Source: Methylorubrum aminovorans
GTDB lineage: Bacteria; Pseudomonadota; Alphaproteobacteria; Rhizobiales; Beijerinckiaceae
Assembly (NCBI RefSeq): GCF_022179725.1
Contig: NZ_BPRC01000003.1
Location: forward strand, 186,001 to 250,000
Direction of reading: 5' to 3'
Length of the DNA stretch: 64,000 nucleotides
Below are positions 25,637 to 35,082 of this stretch, one piece after another. Below the pieces are notes generated by a model, which was not told the DNA's origin, made no database searches, and saw nothing but the letters and a program-made list of their open reading frames with translations. Within the stretch, counting starts at the first letter, position 1, and each line of letters starts with the position of its first letter. Both the position numbers and the translations under genes were made by a program.

Positions 25637-25671
25637 CCGCCGCTTGGCTGTAGAAGCTCCGGGGCGGCGGG

Positions 25672-26454
25672 TCAACCCGGTCGGCGCGGGGTTGTAACGC
25701 GGCGCTCGTAATGCTTGGCCACGCGCAGGTGGCGGGAGATCGCGTAATTCATCGCCGTGAGGAAACCGTAGGCGCCGCGCACGAAGTGGCGGCGGCCGAG
25801 ATAGGCCTTCAGGAAGTTGCCCGGCAGCTCCACGTAGAGGCGCCAGGCCGGGATCGTGACGCCGCGCGCGTCGAGGTCGTCGGCCTGCTGGTCGGAGTAG
25901 CGGTTGAGCTTGTCGAGCTGGTCGCCGAGCGAACGCACCGAGAAGTGGTGGATGCGTCCCTTGATCTGACCGACGGTAACATTCGGCCCCAGCACCACCC
26001 GGTCATGAACCGGCGAGGTCGAGTAGGTGCTCAAGTCCCGCCGGTAGAGCCGCACCGGAGTCAGCACGTAGGCCCAGGGATGGGGGCGCGTCTCGCCCGG
26101 AAAAATCTCGGCGATGGCGATGCTCCAGGCGGCGTGTGCCGGCTCGCCGTTGGCGAAGACCGCGCGGATCTGTTCGGCCAGATCGGGGGGCACCACTTCG
26201 TCGGCGTCGAGGTTGAGAACCCAGTCGTGGCGGCACTGCCCTTCAGCGAAGCGCTTCTGCCGGCCGTAGCCCGGCCAGTCGTTGTGGATGACCCGGGCGC
26301 CCAGCGACGCCGCGAGCGCCTGCGTCCCGTCGGTCGAGCCGGAATCGACCACGACGATGTCGTCGGCGAGGTCCCGCACCGCCGCGAGACTTGCGCCGAG
26401 GCGATCGGCCTCATTCTTGACGATGATGAAGACGGAAATCGGGAGCGGGGCCAT
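25672..26454 (-). CDS. Family 2 glycosyltransferase (WaaE/KdtX-like)
   Basis: 260 residues from ATG 26454; a GTG at 26475 is possible. The GT-A start PISVFIIVKNEADRLG, the VVDSGSTDGT nucleotide-binding segment, and the metal-binding NLDADEVVPP are all present, followed by the RLYRRD..., HDRVVL and KGRIHHFSVRS acceptor-side block typical of lipopolysaccharide core glycosyltransferases. It transfers a sugar from a nucleotide donor at the cytoplasmic face of the inner membrane. It is the first core gene beyond the tRNA-Ser island boundary. Confidence 0.88.
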   Translation of the reverse strand: MAPLPISVFIIVKNEADRLGASLAAVRDLADDIVVVDSGSTDGTQALAASLGARVIHNDWPGYGRQKRFAEGQCRHDWVLNLDADEVVPPDLAEQIRAVFANGEPAHAAWSIAIAEIFPGETRPHPWAYVLTPVRLYRRDLSTYSTSPVHDRVVLGPNVTVGQIKGRIHHFSVRSLGDQLDKLNRYSDQQADDLDARGVTIPAWRLYVELPGNFLKAYLGRRHFVRGAYGFLTAMNYAISRHLRVAKHYERRVTTPRRPG

Positions 26455-26578
26455 GGGTCTCGTCGCGCGCGGCACCCCGCTCTACCGGCCCGATTCCTCT
26501 CGAACAAGCACGGCTCTCAGTCTTTGCTCGGCCGTGCTTTCTGACGATGAACCGGCACCCACTCCGCTGGAAAGCGCG

Positions 26579-28117
26579 CTATTCGGCGGCCTCAGCAAGG
26601 CGTTTGCGCTGGACCTTGCCGTTGGCGGTGCGCGGCAGCGCATCGAGGAAGCGGATCGCGCGGGGCGCCTTGTAGGCGGCCAAGCGCGCGACGCACCACG
26701 CCGTCAGGGCGTCCGCGTCAGGCTCGGCGCCGGGGCGGAGAACCACGAAGGCGGCGATGACCCGCAGATCGGGGCGCACGGCCAGCTCCGTCACGCCGAC
26801 TTCGGCGATGTCGGGATGGCCGGCGAGCACGCCCTCCACCTCGACGGGCGAGACGCGGTAGCCCATGGCGTTCATCAGGTCGTCGTTGCGGCCGTGGAAC
26901 CAGAGGTAGCCGTCCGCATCGAAGCTCGCGAGGTCGCCGCCGGCGAACCACGCGCCGCGCATCACGGCCGCCTCTTCCTCCGGCCGCTGCCAGTAGCCGA
27001 GCATCAGACCCGGATCGGAGCGGTGGACCGCCAGGAGGCCGGTCTCGCCTGCCGGGAGCGGCTCGGGCGGGCCGTCGGGCGGCAGGATCGCGACGCGGCG
27101 GCCCGGCTGTGGCCGGCCGGGCGAGCCGGGGCGCACGGGGATGGTCGGGCCGCTCGACACGTAGGTTGAGATCTCGCTCATGCCGAGTGCCTCGTAGAGG
27201 GGCTTGCCCGTCGCTTGTGTCCAGGTTTCGAGGAGATCGGCCGAGAGCGCCTCGCCCGCGGTGACGCCGTGGCGCAGGCGCGAGAGATCGTGCGCGGCGA
27301 GGTCGGCGTATTTGAGGATCTGGCGGTAGACGCTCGGCACCGCCGCGAAGATCGTCGCGCCCTGCTCGGCGATCAGGCGGGGCCAGATCCCGCGGTCGCG
27401 CGGGCCGTTGTAGAGCACCGTCGTCGCGCCGCAGGCCCAGGGATCGGTGATGCCGACGCCGAGCGTGTAGGTCCAGTTCATGGTTCCGGCATGCAGCATC
27501 ACGTCGGCTTCGCTGAGGCCGAGCCAGTGGGCATGCATCGGCCGGCGGCCCCAGATGGCGCGGTGGGCGTGGAGAACGCCCTTCGGGCGGCTCGTGGTGC
27601 CGGAGGTGTAGACAAGCGTCGCCGGATCGTCGGCGGCGGTGTCGGCGTAGTCGGAGAGCGGCTCGCCCGCCTTCATCGCCGCGATCTTTTCCGAGTCGAG
27701 CCGGATGCAGCCCGCGGGACCACCGTCGTCGGATTTGGAGAAGCCGTCGCCGGTCACCACAGCGGCGACGGCAGCATTCTCCATCAGGAAGGCGGCCTCG
27801 TCGGCCGTCAGTTGCGGCGAGGAGGGCAGGGCGACGAGGCCGGCGGCGAGCGCGCCGAAATAGACGAGCACGTAGTCGGTCTCGTTGCCCATGCGGATCA
27901 TCACCCGGTCGCCGGCCTTCAGCCCGAGGCCGAGCAGGCCCGCCGCGATGCCGCGCACCGCCCGGTCGGCTTGCGCATAGGTGAGGCGGCTGACGGTGCC
28001 GCCCTCGCCGACCATGATGAGGGCGGTCTTGTCGCCGCGCAGCCGGGCATTCTCAGCGAGGCAGTAGCGGGCCGCATTGAAACGAGGCGGGAATTGGCGG
28101 TCGTCGCTGGTCGGCAC
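26579..28117 (-). CDS. Acyl-CoA synthetase (AMP-dependent ligase, benzoate-CoA ligase-like)
   Basis: About 512 residues from GTG 28117; a TTG at 28180 gives 533. Neither has a strong ribosome site. ANL-family signatures: the P-loop-like LVYTSGTTSRPKGVLH, acceptor block YEALGMSEIS, hinge GDLASFDADGYLWFHGRNDD, the VSPVEVEG motif and the final catalytic Lys in NGKVQRKRL. It adenylates a carboxylate, then makes the CoA thioester. The overall pattern is closest to short/aromatic-acid ligases, but the substrate is uncertain. It follows the acetyltransferase gene on the same strand, probably as an operon. Confidence 0.85.
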   Translation of the reverse strand: MPTSDDRQFPPRFNAARYCLAENARLRGDKTALIMVGEGGTVSRLTYAQADRAVRGIAAGLLGLGLKAGDRVMIRMGNETDYVLVYFGALAAGLVALPSSPQLTADEAAFLMENAAVAAVVTGDGFSKSDDGGPAGCIRLDSEKIAAMKAGEPLSDYADTAADDPATLVYTSGTTSRPKGVLHAHRAIWGRRPMHAHWLGLSEADVMLHAGTMNWTYTLGVGITDPWACGATTVLYNGPRDRGIWPRLIAEQGATIFAAVPSVYRQILKYADLAAHDLSRLRHGVTAGEALSADLLETWTQATGKPLYEALGMSEISTYVSSGPTIPVRPGSPGRPQPGRRVAILPPDGPPEPLPAGETGLLAVHRSDPGLMLGYWQRPEEEAAVMRGAWFAGGDLASFDADGYLWFHGRNDDLMNAMGYRVSPVEVEGVLAGHPDIAEVGVTELAVRPDLRVIAAFVVLRPGAEPDADALTAWCVARLAAYKAPRAIRFLDALPRTANGKVQRKRLAEAAE

Positions 28118-28195
28118 GGCGGGCGTTTCCGTTGATCTTTGTCTTTGCCCTGGTGTCCGATCCTCGCTTCCGGCGGTCAAGCGGTGCCCGGCATC

Positions 28196-28699
28196 CTATC
28201 CGCGCGGCGGGCGGATCGTGCCGGAAAGGCCGGTGCTCGCCCCGTCCCTGAGTTCGAGCCAGAGGAAGCGCCCCGGATCGACCGGCCCCGGCAGGGCGAG
28301 GCGGCCGGGGGGAACCGGCTTGAAGCCGAAGCGGGCGTAGTAGGGCGCGTCGCCCACCAGAACGACGAGGCCGTGTCCGGCGGCGCGGGCGGCATCAAGG
28401 CTCGCCTGCATCAGGCGCGTGCCGATGCCGCGGTCCGAAAAACTCGGATCGACGGTGAGCGGACCGAGCACGAGGAGCGATCCGCCCTCGGCCTCGGCCG
28501 GGCCGATTCGCACCGAACCGACGAGATAGGTGCCCACCAGCGCGGTCAGGCAGAGATCGGGCAGGGGCGTGGCGCCCTCGCGCAGGCGATAGGCGGTGCG
28601 GGCGAAACGGCCGGGGCCGAAGGCGCGGGCGTGAAGGCGCTCGATCGCCGGGGCGTCGTCCGGATGTTCGGGTCGGATGACGAGGGGGAGGGCGGTCAC
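28196..28699 (-). CDS. GNAT-family N-acetyltransferase (YhbS-like)
   Basis: 167 residues from GTG 28699. The GNAT fold is visible: IRPEHPDDAPAIERLH at the start, the strand LVLGPLTVDPSFSDRGIGTRLMQASL with the acetyl-CoA pyrophosphate loop (R-G-I-G-T), and VVLVGDAPYYARFGFKPV, which is characteristic of the YhbS subgroup. It moves an acetyl group from acetyl-CoA to an unknown amine. Upstream of the acyl-CoA ligase on the same strand, with a gap of tens of bases, so likely co-transcribed. Confidence 0.88.
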   Translation of the reverse strand: MTALPLVIRPEHPDDAPAIERLHARAFGPGRFARTAYRLREGATPLPDLCLTALVGTYLVGSVRIGPAEAEGGSLLVLGPLTVDPSFSDRGIGTRLMQASLDAARAAGHGLVVLVGDAPYYARFGFKPVPPGRLALPGPVDPGRFLWLELRDGASTGLSGTIRPPRG

Positions 28700-28768
28700 G
28701 GGCGGCGTCCGGCGGCGGGTTCGCGCCGATAGCAGCCGGCTACGCAGCCGGCAAACCGAGGGCGCGCG

Positions 28769-29878
28769 TCAGGCCCCCCGCGAGGAGAAGTCGATGCGCG
28801 GATCGATCCAGGTGTAGGTGAGGTCGGACAGGAGGTTCACGGCCAAGCCGAGCAGGGAGAAGATGTAGAGCGTGGCGAACACCACCGGATAGTCGCGGCC
28901 GACGATGGAGGAGAAGGACAGGAGCCCGAGCCCGTCGAGCGAGAAGATCGTCTCGATCAGAAGCGAGCCAGTGAAGAAGGCCGTGATGAAGGCGCCGGGA
29001 AAGCCCGCGATCACGATCAGCATCGCGTTGCGGAAGACGTGGCCGTAGAGGACGCGGCGCTCGCTCACGCCCTTCATCCGGGCGGTGACGACGTATTGCT
29101 TGCGGATTTCGTCGAGGAACGAGTTCTTGGTGAGAAGCGTCGAGGTGGCGAAGGCGCCAAGCACGAGGGCGGAGAGCGGCAGCACGAGGTGCCACGCGTA
29201 GTCCAGCGCCTTGCCCCACAGGCTCAGCGACTCGAAGTTCTCGGATGTGAGGCCGCGCAAGGGGAAGATCTGCAGGAAGGAGCCGCCCGCGAACAGGATG
29301 ACGAGCAGGATGCCGAACAGGAAGCTCGGAATCGCGTAGCCGACGATGACGACGGCCGAGGTCCAGACATCGAAGCGCGAACCGTCGGCGACGGCCTTGC
29401 GGATGCCGAGCGGGATCGAAATCGCGTAGGAGATCAGCGTCATCCACAGGCCGAGCGAGATCGAGACCGGCAGCTTCTCCTTGATCAGGTCCAGCACCGA
29501 GACGTCGCGAAAATAGCTGCGGCCGAAATCGAAGCGGAGGTAGTCCCACAGCATCTTGCCGAAGCGCTCGTAGGCCGGCTTGTCGAAGCCGAACTGCGCC
29601 TCGAGCTTCTTGATGAAGGCCGGATCAAGTCCCTGCGCGCCGCGATACTTCGACGTGTCGCCGCCGCCTCCACCCCCGCTGCGAGCCGTCCCGCCGCCGA
29701 GATCGCCCTGGCCGCCGGTGATGCGCGAGAGCGAGCCTTCCTGCTGGCCCTGGAGCTGGGCCAGCACCCGCTCCACCGGGCCGCCGGGGGCGAACTGGAT
29801 GATGGCGAAGGTGATGAGCATGATCCCGAAGATCGTTGGGATCATCAGCGCGATGCGGCGCAGGATGTAGGCGAGCAT
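28769..29878 (-). CDS. yejB: Peptide ABC transporter permease YejB
   Basis: 369 residues. N-terminal membrane helix ([24 protein letters not shown]) and GGPVERVL as in YejB, a Gly-rich periplasmic loop, then the binding-protein-dependent permease core with five further helices and the EAA-type loop near [18 protein letters not shown]. It forms half of the inner-membrane channel for oligopeptides of the microcin C type. Its ATG lies 9 nt after the second yejA. The usual next genes, yejE (second permease) and yejF (ATPase), are absent: the next gene downstream is a GNAT acetyltransferase. Confidence 0.9.
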   Translation of the reverse strand: MLAYILRRIALMIPTIFGIMLITFAIIQFAPGGPVERVLAQLQGQQEGSLSRITGGQGDLGGGTARSGGGGGGDTSKYRGAQGLDPAFIKKLEAQFGFDKPAYERFGKMLWDYLRFDFGRSYFRDVSVLDLIKEKLPVSISLGLWMTLISYAISIPLGIRKAVADGSRFDVWTSAVVIVGYAIPSFLFGILLVILFAGGSFLQIFPLRGLTSENFESLSLWGKALDYAWHLVLPLSALVLGAFATSTLLTKNSFLDEIRKQYVVTARMKGVSERRVLYGHVFRNAMLIVIAGFPGAFITAFFTGSLLIETIFSLDGLGLLSFSSIVGRDYPVVFATLYIFSLLGLAVNLLSDLTYTWIDPRIDFSSRGA

Positions 29879-29887
29879 GGACAGTCC

Positions 29888-31774
29888 TCAGCCCCGGCCG
29901 ATCCGGCGCGCCTTCTGTTCGTCGTACCACCACAGGGCCGGCACGCCGAGCCCGTAGGTCGGCAGCTTCGCCGGGCGGCCGAACATGTCCCACAGGGCAA
30001 GGCGGTACTCGGGCGAGTACCACATCGGGATCCAGTAGCGGCCGGTCCGCAGCACCCGGTCGAGGGCGCGGCAGGCGACCGTGAGGCTCGCACGCGAATC
30101 CGCGTTGGCGATGCGGTCGAGCAGGGCGTCGATCACCGGGTCATTGATGCCGGCGAGATTGTTCGAGCCGGGGATCTCTGCCGCGCGCGAGCCGTAGGCC
30201 TCGCGCAGTTCGGGGCCCGGCGTCGCGTCGCCCGAGGCGGCGCGGGCGGTGATATCGAAATCGAAGTCGCGAAGGCGTGCCTGGTACTGTGCGGCATCCA
30301 CCACCCGCTGTCGCGCCTTGATGCCGATGAGCCCGAGATTGCGGATGAAGGGCTGGACGATGGGCTCCCACACGGAGTCGGAATCGAGGAACTCGAACTC
30401 GATCGGCTTGCCGCCCGGCAGGCGCAAGGCTCCACCCTCGCGGGTGCAGCCGGCCTCCTTGAGCAACGCCACCGCGCGGGCGAGCAGCGCCCGGTCCTGG
30501 CCCGATCCATCCGGGACCGGGGGCGTCCAGGCCTCGCCGAAGACCTCGGCCGGCACCTGCCCGCTGACGGGTTCGAGCAGGGCCAGCTCCTCCGGAGAGG
30601 GCTTGCCCGTGGCCATCAGGTCGGTCTTCTGAAAGAACGAGACAGTGCGCTCGTAAGCGCCGAACATCGCCGTGCGGTTGGTCCAAGGGAAGTCGAAGCA
30701 GAGGCCGATCGCCTCGCGCACGCGGGGGTCCTTGAACACCTCGCGGCGGGTGTTGAAGAACCAGCCTTGGATGGCGGCGGGCGAGGTGTCGGGCAGGGTC
30801 TCGCGCTTGACGCGTCCCTCGCGCACGGCGGGAAAATCGTAGCCCGTCGCCCAGATCCGCGAGGTGAATTCCTGGCGGTAGGTATAGGCGCCGCCCTTGA
30901 ACGCTTCGAAGGCGACCTGCCGATCGCGGAAATACTCGTAGCGGATCTGGTCGAAATTGTTCTGCCCGACCATGACGGGCAGGTCCGCCGCCCAGTAATC
31001 GCTCACGCGCTCCAGCTCGATGAAACGGCCGATATCGATCCGCCCGACCTGATACGGTCCGGAGCCGAGCAGCGGCTGAAGCGTCTGGGCCTCGAAGTCG
31101 CGGCCCTCAAGGAACTTGGCCGAGAAAATCGGGAGACCGGCGACGATCAGCGGCAGGTCGCGGCTGCGGCCGGGGGCGAAGCGGACCAGCAGGGTCTCGT
31201 TGCCTTCCGCCGTCGCCTCGGCGACGTCGCGGATCACCTGCGCGATCGTCGGGTGGCCCTTCTCCTTGAGGAGGGTGAGGGAGAAGGCGGCGTCCCGCGC
31301 GGTCAGGGGCGAGCCGTCGTGGAAGCGCGCCTGGGGACGCAGGGCGAAACGGTAGTTCAGGCCATCGGCGCTGGTCTCCACCGAGCGTGCGACGAGGCCA
31401 TAGAGCGCGTCCGGCTCATCGAGCGCGCGCACCATCAGGCTGTCGAAGGTGAGATTGATGCCCGCCGCGCCGGTGCCGCGGAAGACGTAGGGGTTGAGCG
31501 TGTCGAAGGTGTCGAACGCCTGATTGCCGAAGGTCTGGACGATCTGGGTCGCGAAGCGCCCGCCGCGCGGGGCCATCGGGTTCACGTAGTCGAAATTCGC
31601 GAAATCGGGCGCGTATTTCAGCTCGCCGAAGCTCGACAAGCCATGAGCCTTGCCGTGCGCCTTGCTGGGAACGGGGCGGCTCTCCTCGGCGTGGGGCGAG
31701 CGCGGCAGCGAGCTCGCAAGGGCGAGCGCCCCTGTCCCGAGGACGATGCTCCGGCGGGTCGCGCCCGCGCTCAC
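29888..31774 (-). CDS. Periplasmic peptide-binding protein YejA, second copy
   Basis: 628 residues from GTG 31774, whose GTGA overlaps the stop of the first yejA. A twin-arginine-like leader (ATRRSIVLGTGALALAS) is followed by SBP_bac_5 sequence: ELKYAPDFANFDYVNPMAPRGG, YGLVARSVE, WYSPEY near the end. It would collect oligopeptides in the periplasm for the YejB channel. It is clearly homologous to, but well diverged from, the upstream copy, so this is an old tandem duplication. The frame is open upstream to 32128 but that stretch is antisense-like overlap and was excluded. Confidence 0.9.
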   Translation of the reverse strand: MSAGATRRSIVLGTGALALASSLPRSPHAEESRPVPSKAHGKAHGLSSFGELKYAPDFANFDYVNPMAPRGGRFATQIVQTFGNQAFDTFDTLNPYVFRGTGAAGINLTFDSLMVRALDEPDALYGLVARSVETSADGLNYRFALRPQARFHDGSPLTARDAAFSLTLLKEKGHPTIAQVIRDVAEATAEGNETLLVRFAPGRSRDLPLIVAGLPIFSAKFLEGRDFEAQTLQPLLGSGPYQVGRIDIGRFIELERVSDYWAADLPVMVGQNNFDQIRYEYFRDRQVAFEAFKGGAYTYRQEFTSRIWATGYDFPAVREGRVKRETLPDTSPAAIQGWFFNTRREVFKDPRVREAIGLCFDFPWTNRTAMFGAYERTVSFFQKTDLMATGKPSPEELALLEPVSGQVPAEVFGEAWTPPVPDGSGQDRALLARAVALLKEAGCTREGGALRLPGGKPIEFEFLDSDSVWEPIVQPFIRNLGLIGIKARQRVVDAAQYQARLRDFDFDITARAASGDATPGPELREAYGSRAAEIPGSNNLAGINDPVIDALLDRIANADSRASLTVACRALDRVLRTGRYWIPMWYSPEYRLALWDMFGRPAKLPTYGLGVPALWWYDEQKARRIGRG

Positions 31775-33684
31775 CGTGGTGCTCCCGTCTTGGCGGCGAG
31801 CGCCTCGTCGTACCACCACGTGGTCGGGAAGCCCGAGGAACCGTATTTCGGCAGCACCGCCGGACGACCGAAGCGGTTCCAGCGCAGTGTCCGCGTCACG
31901 GCCGACGACCATTGCGGCACCACGAAGTTGTGGGCCAGCAGCGTCCGGTCGAGGGCATGCGTCGCGGCGACCAGGGTCTCGCGGTCCTGGGCGAAGATCA
32001 CCTTCTCGATCAGCGCGTCGATGCCGGCATCCTTGATCCCGGCGATGTTGCGCGAGCCCGGCTTGTCGGCGGCGGCCGAGCCCCAGAACTCGCGCTGCTC
32101 GTTGCCGGGCGAGAGCGATTCCGGCCAATTGGAGGTGGTGATGTCGAAGTCGAAGCTGCGCAGGCGGTTCTGGTACTGCGCCTGATCGATCACACGGATC
32201 GAGGACTCGATGCCGATCAGCTTGAGCTGTGCGGCATAGGGCAGGATCACCCGCTCGAACACGTTCTGGAATTCGAGGAACTCGACGATCAGCGGCTCGC
32301 CGGTGGCTTTCGCCACCATCTTGCCGCCCTTCAACTCGTAGCCGGCCTCGCGCAACAGGCCGACCGCCTTGCGCAGGTTGGCGCGCCCGGCCTCCGGCGT
32401 GTCGTTGACGGGGTTGGTGTAGGTCTCGGTGAAGACGCTGCCCGGAAGCTTGTCCTTGACGCTTTCCAGGATCACCTTCTCAAGTCCGTCGGGCAGGCCG
32501 GACGAGGCCAATTCCGAGCCGTAGAAGTAGGAATCGATCCGGCTGTAGAGGCCGTAGAAGAGCTGCCGGTTCATCTCCTCGAAGTTCAGGGCGAGGTTGA
32601 AGGCGCGGCGCACCCGCTCGTCCTTGAACTTGTCCCGGCGCAGGTTGAACACGAAGGCCTGCATGATGCCGGTGCCGCGGCCGGGGAACTCCTCCTTGAT
32701 TAGGCGCCCTTCTTTCACCGCGGGGAAGTCATCGTAGGCGGTGGCCCAGTTACGAGCGATGTTCTCGCTGCGGAAGTCATAGAGGTCGCCCTTCAGCGCC
32801 TCCAGCAGCACCGACCCATCGCGAAAATACTCGAAGCGGACCGTGCCGAAATTGTTGCGGCCGCGGTTGACCGGCAGGTCCTTGCCCCAGTAATCGGCCA
32901 CGCGCTCGTAGACGGCGGAGCGGCCGGCATCGATCTTGGCGAGCCGGTAGGGGCCCGAGCCCAGCGGGATCTCGAGGGTCGTCTCGGTGGCGCTGCGCGG
33001 CTTGCCGTTCTTGTCGGTGCCGGTCCACCAGTGCTTGGGCAGCACCTGCATCTGGCCCAGCACCTGCGGCAGCTCACGATTGCCGGCCTCGCTGAAGCGG
33101 AAGACGACCTCGCGTTCGCTGCCCGTCTCGGCCTTCGCCACGGTGTGGTAGTAGGCGGCGTAGAACGGGCTGTTGGCCTTCAGCGTGTCGAAGGACCAGA
33201 TCACGTCCTCGACGGTGACCGGCTTGCCGTCGTGCCAGCGTGCATTCGCCCGCAGGCGATACGTCACCGACTGGCCGTCCTCGGCGATCCGTACGCCCTC
33301 GGCCAGCAGGCCGTAGGAGGAGAAGGGCTCGTCGCCGGAATCCTCCATCAGCGTGTCGTAGATCTGGGTGATCCCGCCTTCGAGATCGCCCTTCAAGCCA
33401 TTGACGATGAAGTTGAGGTTGTCGAAGCCGCCCTGGGCTCCGAGCCGGACCAAGCCGCCGACCGGCGCCTTCGGGTCGGCATAGTCGAAGTGCTGGAAGT
33501 CCGGGCCGTATTTCGGCTCGCCGAGCAGGGTCAGCGCGTGGCGCCAACTGCCCGGTGCCTCCTGCGCCGAGACCTTCGAGGCGGATTCGGCGGGCTCCTG
33601 GGCTGAGGCGGGGCCTCGCATTCCTAGGAGAACGAGCGCTCCGGCGAGGAAGCTGCGGCGAGCGATCACGGCGTTTTCTGTCAC
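31771..33684 (-). CDS. yejA: Periplasmic peptide-binding protein YejA, first copy
   Basis: 637 residues from GTG 33684 (GGGAG upstream). The leader ARRSFLAGALVLLGM has a twin-arginine pattern, ending near ASA-QE. The mature protein shows the SBP_bac_5 layout: LLGEPKYGPDFQHFDYADPKAPVGG, YGLLAEGV, RLRANARWHDGKPVTVEDV, LGSGPYRL, and PNRGRNNFG-type contacts. It delivers peptides to the YejB permease. First gene of the yejA-yejA-yejB operon; it overlaps the next gene by 4 nt. Confidence 0.92.
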   Translation of the reverse strand: MTENAVIARRSFLAGALVLLGMRGPASAQEPAESASKVSAQEAPGSWRHALTLLGEPKYGPDFQHFDYADPKAPVGGLVRLGAQGGFDNLNFIVNGLKGDLEGGITQIYDTLMEDSGDEPFSSYGLLAEGVRIAEDGQSVTYRLRANARWHDGKPVTVEDVIWSFDTLKANSPFYAAYYHTVAKAETGSEREVVFRFSEAGNRELPQVLGQMQVLPKHWWTGTDKNGKPRSATETTLEIPLGSGPYRLAKIDAGRSAVYERVADYWGKDLPVNRGRNNFGTVRFEYFRDGSVLLEALKGDLYDFRSENIARNWATAYDDFPAVKEGRLIKEEFPGRGTGIMQAFVFNLRRDKFKDERVRRAFNLALNFEEMNRQLFYGLYSRIDSYFYGSELASSGLPDGLEKVILESVKDKLPGSVFTETYTNPVNDTPEAGRANLRKAVGLLREAGYELKGGKMVAKATGEPLIVEFLEFQNVFERVILPYAAQLKLIGIESSIRVIDQAQYQNRLRSFDFDITTSNWPESLSPGNEQREFWGSAAADKPGSRNIAGIKDAGIDALIEKVIFAQDRETLVAATHALDRTLLAHNFVVPQWSSAVTRTLRWNRFGRPAVLPKYGSSGFPTTWWYDEALAAKTGAPR

Positions 33685-33800
33685 GTTGGCGCGGTCTCCC
33701 GGTCCCGTGAGAGGACGGTCGGCGTCGTTCTAGGACGAGGCCGGGGCCGGCGCCAACCCGCCGTGACCGCGCAGAGGCGGTTGCCGAGGAACGGGACATG

Positions 33801-33830
33801 AAAAAGGCCGGGCTTTCGCGGCCCGGCCTT
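33801..33830 (-). terminator. Intrinsic terminator of the cytochrome c gene
   Basis: Perfect stem AAGGCCGGGC (33804-33813) / GCCCGGCCTT (33821-33830) with a short loop; on the minus strand the stem is followed by a run of T (33801-33805). It lies just downstream of the cytochrome stop, separating it from the yej operon. Confidence 0.85.
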
Positions 33831-33855
33831 CGGAAGAGGGGGTGTCCCCGTCGCC

Positions 33856-34752
33856 TTACGGCTTGGGCGCGTCGGGATCGGCCTTGGCCGGCGGCTCGGT
33901 GGCCGGCGTGCTCTCGGAGCCGGGCGTGGCCTTGGTCGGGATATCGCCCGAGGGCTTGGCCTCAGGCGCCTGGGTCGGGGCGACCTCGTTGCGCTGCGGC
34001 TGGACCCCCGGCGCCGGGACCGGACGGGCGGTGTCCTTGCCGTCGCCGGACTGGGTGTCGCCCTTCGGCGCGTTGGTCTGCGGCGCCTTTTCCTTGTTGC
34101 CCGTGGCGCTCTCGACCGGCCGCTCCCCGGCCTTCTTGTCCTCGGCCTTGCCCTCCGCAGGCTTGGCGGCTTCCGCCTTCTTCTCACCCTCCGGCGCAGC
34201 CTCGGCCTTCTTCTCGGCGGCCGGCAGCGGCTTCGGGCTGTCGGAGAGCGTGCGCAGATAGGCGATGACGTTGGCGCGCTCGGCCGGCGAGCTGATGCCG
34301 GCAAACGCCATCTTGGTGCCCTTCGCGTAACCCTTCGGGCTCTCGAGGAAGTGGTCGAGATCCTCGTAGGTCCAGGTGCCGCCCTTCTCCTTCAGGCTGG
34401 CGGAATAATCGAAGCCGGCGGCATGCGCCTTCTCGCGCTCGACGATATCCCAGAGATCGGGACCGACCTTGTTGGGGCCGCCCTTCTCGAAGCTGTGGCA
34501 GGCCTGGCAGGCCTTGGTGCCGCCCTTGCCCTTGTCGGCGTCGGCACTGGCGAGCCGCACGGCGACGGGCTCAGCCTTCGGTGCCTCGGCCGCGGCGCCG
34601 CCGCTCTTCGGCTCCGGCTCCGGCAGGGGATAGCCGGCGCTTCCGGCCGGTTTCGGGTGATAGATCAGCTCCGCCACGAAGCCCGACCCGACCGCGAACA
34701 GGAGAGCACCCAGGACAGCGCCCGCAACCTTGTTCAGCTCGAAGGAATCCAT
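33856..34752 (-). CDS. Membrane-anchored class I cytochrome c with a long Ala/Lys/Pro-rich tail
   Basis: 298 residues, ATG 34752. Uncleaved N-terminal anchor (NKVAGAVLGALLFAVGSGFVAEL), linker, then a CycM/c552-like heme domain: heme motif CQACH at ~82-86, GPDLWDIVER, and the axial Met in GTKMAF, ending near ANVIAYLRTLS (~190). Heme attachment residues are intact, so it should carry electrons on the periplasmic side of the inner membrane, typically to a terminal oxidase. The last ~105 residues are low-complexity Ala/Glu/Lys/Pro, far longer than in most members. A terminator follows. Confidence 0.9.
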   Translation of the reverse strand: MDSFELNKVAGAVLGALLFAVGSGFVAELIYHPKPAGSAGYPLPEPEPKSGGAAAEAPKAEPVAVRLASADADKGKGGTKACQACHSFEKGGPNKVGPDLWDIVEREKAHAAGFDYSASLKEKGGTWTYEDLDHFLESPKGYAKGTKMAFAGISSPAERANVIAYLRTLSDSPKPLPAAEKKAEAAPEGEKKAEAAKPAEGKAEDKKAGERPVESATGNKEKAPQTNAPKGDTQSGDGKDTARPVPAPGVQPQRNEVAPTQAPEAKPSGDIPTKATPGSESTPATEPPAKADPDAPKP

Positions 34753-35082
34753 GCTCGACTGCTCCGGCGCACGGGATCAGGACCCGGCGGATGAGGGCCC
34801 GACGGGCAGACGCCGGACTTTGGAGGATTTCAAGGGTGATTAGCCGCTCAGGCCCGATCTTGACAATGGGCGATACGCGCTGCGCGCTGTCGCATACCGT
34901 TATTGTCGCCGGCTCCGTGCGGGCGGGCCCCGGCCGTTGCAGCGCTGCCGCACCCTGAGCGGCGGCCGGGCGCGGCCACGAACCGGATAAGAGCCCCTCA
35001 TGAGCCGGCCATGACAAGCCGGACGGCCACTGCTAGAGCCGCCCCGTCCCGTTTTCGAACGCGCGTGTCATAGCCCGAGGCC
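34753..35082. promoter_or_regulatory. Divergent promoter region between cytochrome c and kdsB
   Basis: No gene in these 330 nt. It must hold promoters for both flanking genes. An imperfect inverted repeat with end blocks GACAAT (34862-34867) and ATTGTC (34902-34907) is the main visible structure. TTGACA at 34860-34865 resembles a -35 box but no good -10 lies at 16-18 nt. I cannot assign the sites further. Confidence 0.35.

Noticed and set aside
29039-32185. Very long open frame (1048 codons) on the plus strand across yejB and yejA
   Set aside because: It is antisense to well-recognised genes, has an Arg/Gly/Glu-biased composition and no domain; a by-product of GC-rich codon bias. Similar long antisense frames over glnD, glnE, AsmA and putA were rejected for the same reason.
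29888-33684. Tandem yejA genes as an assembly duplication
   Set aside because: The two proteins are clearly diverged along their whole length, so this is an old duplication.
34860-34888. TTGACA as a sigma-70 -35 box upstream of kdsB
   Set aside because: No acceptable -10 hexamer lies 16-18 nt downstream.
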